Assembly (NCBI RefSeq): GCF_018687715.1
Contig: NC_056752.1
Coordinates: forward strand, 47,657,837 to 47,721,836
Direction of reading: 5' to 3'
DNA from: Carya illinoinensis
Taxonomy: Eukaryota > Streptophyta > Magnoliopsida > Fagales > Juglandaceae
DNA length: 64,000 nt
Made by a program: the position numbers and the translations under genes. The notes below the pieces were generated by a model. It did no database searches and was not told the origin of the DNA. It saw only the letters and a list, made by a program, of their open reading frames with translations. Of this stretch, positions 56,908-64,000 are shown piece after piece (the stretch's first letter is position 1; every line of letters begins with the position of its first letter).

Positions 56908-57764
56908 TGGTAAATGTCGTTTCTTCTATTAGATCAAATGCTTTAAATTGTCATGATTTCTATGATTTATCACCTTGAAGCTTTTCCTCCTTCTAATTTT
57001 TAACTTTTTTGTTTAGGGAGTTCAAATGTTTGTACCCTGCGAGGAACATGCTCCCATAATTGCATTGGTGAAGTCATTAGGATAATCCGCCCTATGAATG
57101 AGAGGTATTTTCGGAATGTCTTAGTATTCTGCTTTTACTCAGTGTTGTTTCTAGGGCAATATTTTGAAAACAATCTTAGACCATTTGCAATGGCCATGTT
57201 TCTGTTATCATTTGTTTATTTGTTCTTGTAGTGGCCTTTATAAAGATGACTATAAACAATTCGTAAATTTGTATATAGGCTGCATACACATGCTTGTTTG
57301 GAATTTTCTTATTGGTATGGTTTCTTAATTCTTGGACCTACTTCCTGCAGCATAGTGCTTATTAATGTGGACCAACCGAAATGTACTAAATGACTCATTT
57401 GAGGCCATATATGGCAAGCAGTTTGTGTGGTGCTTTCTTATATTTGAGTTTGGCCATGCACTACTTACTTTCTAAATGATCAGATGTCAATGCTGCTCGA
57501 TAAGTATGACATTTTATGTTACTATATCTACCCTACTATATATTTTCATACATATATGCTTTCTATGTTCCAGGTCCTTCGGAATTATTAAACATTTTGA
57601 TAATTTTTCCCAAAAACACTCGGTAAGAGACTGCTCTCTGTTGGTTTATGTTGGTTAGATGCGCATATATGAATAGATGTATGTGATTGCAGATTATGTT
57701 CGAAGATGGTGCTGTCGAATTTCTTGACATGACAAAAGAAGATTGGGAATTTGTGACATTGTGA
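52565..57764 (+). CDS. ASHH3: SET-domain histone-lysine methyltransferase, ASHH3 type, complete, 12 coding exons, 366 aa
   Basis: This is a class II (ASH1-related) histone H3 lysine methyltransferase, expected in the nucleus. Coding exons: 52565–52582, 53002–53131, 53689–53800, 54515–54614, 55339–55417, 55519–55690, 55804–55884, 55993–56164, 56797–56824, 57017–57104, 57574–57622, 57693–57764. The cysteine-rich AWS region is about residues 63–105. SET covers about 118–245 with GSGIVADEDI, RYINHSCCPN (NHSC 192–195) and YDYQ at 228–231. The post-SET cysteines are CHCGAVGC (241, 243, 248). A C-terminal module ends KEDWEFVTL. The first coding exon is only six codons (MPAAKT) and is the least certain. 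Intron 2 has a U12-type donor (A|GTATCCTTTT). Exon 8 to 9 needs a GC donor (AAA|GCATAG); if that intron is retained the protein stops at TAG 56168. Confidence 0.9.
53412..53478 (-). mobile_element. 67-bp LINE 3' tail with 14-bp target duplication (ASHH3 intron 2)
   Basis: CATTCGTTTATGGT occurs at 53398–53411 and 53479–53492. The insert reads, on the minus strand, CTACTTGGGCTATGCC, AATAAAATTTTTA and TTACTGATAACAAAAAA, the shared LINE tail. It lies inside the candidate U12 intron. Confidence 0.75.
53591..53635 (+). repeat. (CT)n microsatellite in ASHH3 intron 2
   Basis: About 45 bases of CT repeat, 53 bases before the acceptor of exon 3. Confidence 0.9.
54146..54365 (+). mobile_element. Short LINE 3' fragment with 17-bp target duplication (ASHH3 intron 3)
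   Basis: AGAACTCTTTCATGTGA (54129–54145) and AGAACTGTTTCATGTGA (54366–54382) flank a 220-base insert and differ at one base. The insert contains GCCATTGATTGTAAC, CATGTATACTTCCTGTGT and ends TTACCTATAAAAAAG. It is the same family as the fragment at the left edge of the window. Confidence 0.75.
56832..56903 (+). repeat. (CT)36 microsatellite directly behind ASHH3 exon 9 donor
   Basis: Exon 9 ends at 56824 with the donor GTAAGGT, and about 72 bases of CT repeat start at once after it. Intronic. Confidence 0.9.
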
Positions 57765-60231
57765 TTTTATTGTGGGGTAAGTATAATTTTTGTTTAACAT
57801 GGCTTGCCCGTTAGGTAATCCCATCTATAGCTTCTGATTGTTTTTCCTAACTCTCTGCAATTATGTCTAGCAAATTTGAGAAATAAAATAAGAAAAAAAA
57901 AGCTTTTGTATTCCAGTAACCTGGATAAAAGGAATATTTAAGAGGGGAATGACTTGTGAACTGAATGGGGATAACTGTGAAGCTTGCTTGTGGTCTGTGT
58001 TTTGACCAAGGGTGATAGAAGAAGCCACTCAAGTGGGCTCTGTCCATGACGTTTAAGGGTAACGCATGGCTTGGACACACAGTGAAGTACATTTCAGGTG
58101 ATGAGGAGGCTTTTACTGTTGAATTTGAGACGTTTTCTGTGCGTGTTAAACTAGCTATTATGCCTTTTAAATTTTAACATCTTTCCACTCTTTTATTTTC
58201 CTTTTTCCCCGTCAATTCTGGGTGGCACATATTACCTTTTTTTTTTTTTTTTATAAGTACATATTACTTTCTTTCATTTGCCAAAAGCTCCATAATCTGG
58301 ATGTTCGTGCTTGTGACATTAGTTTTCTTTATAATTACTATTGTCTTCTAGGTTTAGTATTCTCAACGTTTGATGATCTATCTTCTTATTTTGATTGTAT
58401 TTTTCTTGGTTGAAGGATTTTGCGGAAGGAAAGATCACACAGATGGTCACAAGCAATTGCAACATGTTACACTGTATGTGCATTCCTCTTTTGCAGCTTG
58501 GTCAAATGGCAGTGCAATGAACATGAATGGACGAACTCAGATAACATGGGTTTGTTGAAATTCAGGTATCAACTGCTTACTTGATTGAGTGTTGCTCTCA
58601 TAAATCAAAGATCCATCTGCCGTACACTTGACTGGCGAGAATGTTATACCAGACAGAAGAACAATGGTTGTGTTCTCTCGCAAAATGAGGATTCGTCATT
58701 CCGTGCACAGAGTTCACAAGAATGGTTTACCATTTTTTTCCTCTAATGAGGAGTTTGTAAACTGAGTGCGTTGATGTTCAAGGCACTTATGTAAGGTGGA
58801 AAATTTGGCTGGTAAGGGCAAACACCCCTGGATTTGGGACTGAGGGTGTTGATTATGATGCTGCCAAGCTCAAAAGGGGGTTACTATTCTTAATATCGTT
58901 GTTGTTGTTACTGGAATGCACCCATGCATGTTACATATATGCGATTTGTAACTTTGTCAATTGAATTGGATAGCCATCGGTGCGTGCGTTAGCCTTCACC
59001 ATCGTGCGAAGAGGTCTTCCCACCTGCCAACCCGTACACATACAAATATGGAAAACCCTTGTATGCCGCTTCCAAGTGACCGCTCAAAGTGACAGCTGGT
59101 CCTTTGTTTTTTTTAACTTAGTGATTAAAGAAATAATTTTAAGTATACTGGTGTATTTTTTTTTTATTTTTTAAAAATATTTAAATCTATTAAAAAAATG
59201 TAAAAAAAGTGACTATCGGTCACTTAAGTGGTGCTACTCGGGCGACAGAGTGGCACCGCTTTATAAATATTGATTCCGAGTTCTGGTGCGGGTGGAGGCA
59301 CCAGTGCGAAAGTGATGGTGATGAGTGGCTCACCGATTTTAGCCTTAAGTTATGTTTGGATAGTGAGTTGTGATGTTTTGTGAATGATAGTAAAATTATT
59401 TTTGAAGATTTTGTATGTTTGGTTTTAGAAGTAAGGTAAGATGGTTTTAACTTCTAAAAGATTTTGTAGATGTGGGTCTTACTAATTATTAAATAGTCTT
59501 TGTAATGATTTTAAATATATTTATAAATAAGTAAGAGTAATTAATAAATTGTCTACTCAAAATTTCATTTTTATAATATATTTTGTAATAATATTTTAAT
59601 ATGAATTTTTTTTATGAATTTAAATTATTTATAAGAAATATCTTGTAAAAATATTTTTTATTTATAATTTAATTATTTAAAATATTATAAAAAAAAATTG
59701 TGCTTAAAAGATGTGGGTCTCTCCTTTTGTCCCCAAGGGGTTGAACTTGTGTTCTTCACTTTTGGGAGAGAGAAGCAAAAACGAGCTCGTGTGATGTAAG
59801 AAAAACATGTGTGTATTTTTTTGCTTTTTGGAGAAAAAGTTAAAGCTTCTGTAATGTCAGAAAAACATGTGTGGATACCTATCTCTCCGTACGAAACGGG
59901 TTGAGATCTCAACTGGTCCTTTTAAAATAAAAATAAAAAATTATTTGCAGTTCTAGTGAAAGATTGTACGTGCAGTTTTATTAATAAATAAATATAAAAT
60001 GGAAAAAATATTATTTTAAAAAATATATGGGTTTGTATGGATTTATATGAACAATTATCAAATAGAAACTATACGTAACCTAACTATTTTTTTAAACACT
60101 ACTATTTTACACGTTCTGATGTTCTCAAGAAACCAATTTAGTTATTTATTAAAATTTTAACTCATTATTTAGTAACTTTGGATATTGTTAATTTTTTATC
60201 ATTAATCGAACCTCGTTCACTCTTATAAAAT

Positions 60232-60424
60232 TTTTTATCTTATCTCATTTCATTTTATTTAATCATTATAACTTTTTCAAATTTTTACACAAAATAAAAT
60301 AAAAAATTCAACTTTTAAAAATCTCAATACAAAAATAAGATTAAAATAATATATTTTAATAATATTTTATTTAATTTTTAATTTTAATATCAACTCATCT
60401 CATCTCATCTTTAAAAACAAACTA
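60232..60424. repeat. MITE-like repeat, family M1
   Basis: Contains TTATCTCATTTCATTTTATT, a diverged core, AATATATTTTAATAATATTT and a right end AACTCATCTCATCTCATCT. About 190 bases, non-coding. Confidence 0.55.
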
Positions 60425-60712
60425 GACAGACTCCTAGTGAGATTTTAATATCTATTGGGGAACAATTATTTTCAAATATTTTTATATTATTTTATTATTA
60501 TTTATAAATTATTTATTATTATTTTATTACTATTTATAAATTATTTAAAATATTCCCAATGTCAAAGTTAAAAAATCAATTTGCGTGAGTACGACTAAAG
60601 ATGTTTAAATTTAGTATTTCTTTCAACTTTTTATTTTTATTTTTTTGCAATTGTTTTGCATCTTAATAATCTCGTGCTTGAGGAATAAGATAACATTCTA
60701 CACATTATGTTC

Positions 60713-60907
60713 TGTTTAAATAGTAAAAGTGTTTAATCTAATCTTATCATTATAATTTTTTTAAATTTTTAAATAAAATATAAAAAATAATTCAACTTTT
60801 TAAATTTTAAAATAATATTATTATTAAAAAATAATATTATAATAATATTTTATTTTATTTTTAATTTTAATTTTAAAATCATCACATCTCATATCACTAT
60901 CCAAACC
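60713..60907. repeat. MITE-like repeat, family M1
   Basis: Ends TGTTTAAATAGTAA and CACTATCCAAAC are loosely complementary. The interior has AATAAAATATAAAAAATAAT and AATAATATTTTATTTTA. Lies about 290 bases beyond the copy at 60232–60424. Confidence 0.55.
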
Positions 60908-61852
60908 GTACCTATATTTATAATTTTATCTCTTACTTAACTATAAAAAATATTTAAAATCCTAAGCAAAACTGTCACACCTCAAGATACTTGTTGACCG
61001 ATGTTCCAAAGTATTAAAGATGTCACTGTGAGAAGTAATGTTATACATTATATCACTATCTCATTTGTATCTTATTATATATAATGTGTATTTATCACTA
61101 TTTGATAATAAAGAAGTATATAATAAATAATTATTTAATTGTGATAAATATATCACATCTTATTTAGTGAAATGTAAATAAAATAATAATATGATATATA
61201 AAATTTTTTCACTACAAGATTATAAATAAATCTTGATTTTTCCGATTTTTATTTATTTATTTATTTATTTATTTGAGGAGATCTTAGTTAAAGAGAACAA
61301 AATACAAATAAAAACAAAAGAGGAAAGATGGTCGAGCGGTGACTTTGTGAAGTTGGCAGTTGCAGTTATTTTCATGAAAAAATTCTAAATAATGATACAG
61401 GCGGGGGTAGTTGGTGCTACCGACTATTTTTGTACCATGTGAGGAATCATGGTACACTTGCCAATTGTTGATAATTAGTTTATAATTTAAATTTTAAAAT
61501 AAATTTAAAAAATAAATAAAAAATTATATAAATTTATTTTATAATTTTAAAAAATAAAATATTACCTAACCTCTCCATTATTATTTTTTTAAAGTCACTT
61601 CTTTAATTGCTATTAAGTAAAATAAATAAATAAATAAAATATTCTAATTATTTTTTTATTTTACTTAATAGCAATTAAAGAAATGACCTTTAATAAAATT
61701 ATATATATTTAAATTATTTTAATGATTAAAAATATTTAAAAAATATGTAAAATATATTAATAATAATAATAAATAATTTTATCAATGATTACGTGATAAA
61801 ATCATATTACTAAACCGGTTGTAAACCCGTTTGTGAGTGCGCGACGGGCGTG

Positions 61853-61853
<1 letters not shown>

Positions 61854-61892
<39 letters not shown>

Positions 61893-61925
61893 GGAATCTG
61901 TCTTTATGATGTAGTATCTATAAAT
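61854..61925 (+). promoter_or_regulatory. Probable MTHFR core promoter: (CT)n tract and TATA-like box
   Basis: A CT tract at 61854–61889 is followed by CTATAAATC, a good TATA box, at about 61917–61925. That is 275 bases before the ATG. The leader downstream includes four GCTGAA units (about 62147–62168). The start-site position is inference. Confidence 0.45.
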
Positions 61926-62197
61926 CGGAAAGGAAGCGCACGCTGCTTTCTGCGTACTCGGTGACAACAGCGCACATTCCCTGTCACCTGTGCTGGACTG
62001 CTCGGAGCACCGCACAACGCCTGCTCCCACTTCTTTCCCTCTTTTTATCTTCATTTCTCTAAAGAGCATCTGGATCTGAATCCTATTCTATAATTTTATT
62101 TAGTTCCAACTTAACCAAAAACAATTACTATACCCTAATAAAGTTGAAGCTGAAGCTGAAGCTGAAAGGTGTCAGTGGAGATTAGAAGCGGACAAAG

Positions 62198-64000
62198 ATG
62201 AAGGTCGTAGACAAGATCCGGTCTGCTACGCTTGGGGATGGAGGCAATGTCGTCTTCTCCTTCGAGTTCTTCCCCCCCAAGACCGATGATGGAGTCGATA
62301 ACCTCTTCGACAGGATGGACCGCATGGTCGCCCACAACCCCTCTTTCTGCGACATCACCTGGGGCGCTGGTGGCTCCACCGCCAATGTCACCCTCGACAT
62401 TGCCAACCGTATGCAGAATATCGTCTGCGTCGAGACCATGATGCATCTCACCTGCACCAACATGCCCGTCGACAAGATCGACCACGCCCTCTCCACCATT
62501 AAGTCCAACGGCCTCCAGAACGTCCTCGCTCTCCGTGGTGACCCCCCTCATGGCCAGGGCAAGTTCGTCCAGATCGAAGGCGGCTTTGCCTGCGCTCTCG
62601 ACCTTGTACCTTTCTCTCTCTCTTTCTCACACTCTCTGTTCAGTTTATCTCATCTGTGGTTTTTTCTACTGCTCTGTTCATCGATCTACCTCTAGCTAAT
62701 TGTTTAGAACGCTTGCATTTTCATTGGCGTAATAGTGTCTCTCTGTTTTTCACATTTTAGGTGAAACATATCAGAGCTAACTATGGTGACTACTTCGGCA
62801 TTACCGTTGCTGGTTACCCAGGTTTCCTTATCTTTCCTACTGTATTTTTAGATTTGCTATAGCTAAAGATTTATTTATTCCCTTGAATCTTGTTTTAGTG
62901 TATTGCTTTGTATTATTCACCGCCATTCCACATATTCTTATAATCCTTTTACTTCTGCTTATCTACTCAGAGGCACATCCCGATGTGATAGGAAGTAATG
63001 GCGTGGCTACATTGGAAGCTTATCGCAATGATCTCGCTTATCTCAAGAGAAAGGTCTTGCTACTGTTCTATATAACTCGTCTTTTAATTATTCCATTATG
63101 ATTTGTGTTTCATGTACATTCCTACCACTAACTTGTGCTCACGAACACGGATTTCGCCAATGTATTAGAGAGCATATGTAATGATTTATGCCCAATAGAA
63201 AAACAGACATTTTTATGGAGCATAAAGGCACACTCACCGGCAAACGCAGTGATTGAGTACGGCTTTCCTTTGTAGATATTGCTCTTTTTTTTTTCGCATT
63301 CTATTGGAAAATATCAAGTATTTTTTATCATACCAGAGTGATCATAAAGTGTAGTTCTGTTATGTATTTACGAATGCCCTAAAATAAGAGATTAACTGCC
63401 CTCTGGTCTCCTTTCCCCTATGGTCAAACTGGTCCTCCTGTATTGATGCCATGTTTTCTTTTATAGGTTGATGCTGGAGCAGATCTAATCATTACTCAAC
63501 TATTCTATGACACTGATGTTTTTCTCAAATTCGTGAATGATTGTCGACTAATTGGAATAACTTGCCCCATTGTTCCTGGAATTATGCCCATTAATAACTA
63601 CAAGGGATTTCTTCGCATGACTGGTTTTTGCAAAACAAAGGTATGCAATCCCTTTGGAACATAATCTTTGTGGCAGTGTATTGCTCTGTTTATGTGCGTG
63701 TGTGCCTGAATGGATGAAATGTCATATGCATTGGATTGATCTGATGGGTTTGTACCTCTTTGAGCAATTGCGCCTTATATATAATTATGCAAAAAACATC
63801 AGGTGTTATTATTTTACAGACGTATAAAAATGCTACCCTTGACCACCCTTCATTTCTCCCAATATTCTTCCTAGGGAAAGGAGGGCCTGTCTTGTGGTGC
63901 ATAATAGCTTCCGTTCCTCTAGCTTTCTAGATTTCATGGAATTTTGTTCTTTTTCTCCATTCCCAAGTTGGTTGTTTCCCATGGTATAATTCCTTGAATT
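62198..64000 (+). CDS. MTHFR: Methylenetetrahydrofolate reductase, N-terminal part (gene runs off the right edge)
   Basis: MTHFR reduces 5,10-methylene-tetrahydrofolate to 5-methyl-tetrahydrofolate, which supplies methionine synthesis. It uses FAD bound in a TIM barrel. The window holds exons 62198–62605, 62761–62821, 62971–63053 and 63467–63640, together 242 residues in one frame, with GT–AG introns. The last donor (AAG|GTATGC) shows that the gene continues. Recognisable catalytic-domain motifs are [12 protein letters not shown] (with the conserved Glu), [28 protein letters not shown] (conserved Asp), [10 protein letters not shown] and PIVPGIMPI. Plant MTHFRs are about 590 residues, with a C-terminal regulatory domain expected beyond the window. 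The start is the first ATG of the frame and matches the family's MKVVDKI. Exon 1 is notably GC-rich compared with everything around it. Confidence 0.95.

Larger units (their letters stand above)
57765..62197. other. ASHH3 3' flank, spacer and MTHFR upstream region
   Basis: Up to about 58600 this may be ASHH3 3' UTR or flank. A GC-richer stretch at 58970–59300 has no recognisable gene. From 59340 the DNA is AT-rich with M1 repeats; TGTTTGGATAGTGAGTTG at 59353 resembles one M1 terminus. The MTHFR promoter is at the right end. Confidence 0.5.

Noticed and set aside
62135..62551. Long open frames opposite MTHFR exon 1.
   Set aside because: Shadow frames caused by the high third-position GC of this exon.

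Overview
This is a gene-rich stretch of nuclear DNA from a flowering plant, a core eudicot. The genes have short exons and AT-rich GT–AG introns, every product has plant-specific relatives, and the spacers are full of LINE copies, MITE-like elements and (GA/TC)n microsatellites. The repeat style made me think of a woody species, perhaps Fagales such as walnut or oak, but that is a guess from memory and the sequence does not prove it.

Seven protein-coding genes can be supported. They are a SKIP35-like ankyrin-repeat gene (minus strand, entering from the left edge, 304–1984); a Rab GDP-dissociation inhibitor (plus, 13 exons, 6582–11924); a RIO2-type atypical kinase for 40S ribosome maturation (plus, 13 exons, 14676–21628); a seven-transmembrane MLO family gene (minus, 14 exons, 31183–23042); a single-exon F-box/kelch gene of the KMD/SKIP20 type (plus, 45836–47248); an ASHH3-type SET-domain histone methyltransferase (plus, 12 coding exons, 52565–57764); and a methylenetetrahydrofolate reductase gene (plus, first four exons, 62198 to the right edge). 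I joined the exons by hand. Each complete multi-exon gene gives one open frame of about the family length (444, 474, 516 and 366 residues). The genes are ordinary and unrelated: there is no operon-like or clustered pathway logic.

Between and inside the genes lie 5'-truncated LINE copies (the largest is in MLO intron 10), a series of very short LINE 3' tails with clear target-site duplications inside introns, an isolated LINE ORF1 remnant, two hAT-like MITEs with 8-bp target duplications, at least two AT-rich MITE-like families, a 51-bp tandem repeat with a palindromic core, and a run of 30 G. The long spacer 31184–45835 holds no convincing gene apart from the LINE remnant.

I found no new multi-gene system. 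The points most worth a second look are at the RNA-processing level: a perfect U12-type 5' splice site in the ASHH3 gene, a GC–AG first intron in the MLO gene, (CU)n tracts placed directly behind 5' splice sites in two unrelated genes, two LINE tails stacked in one target site, and the pair of hAT-like MITEs.
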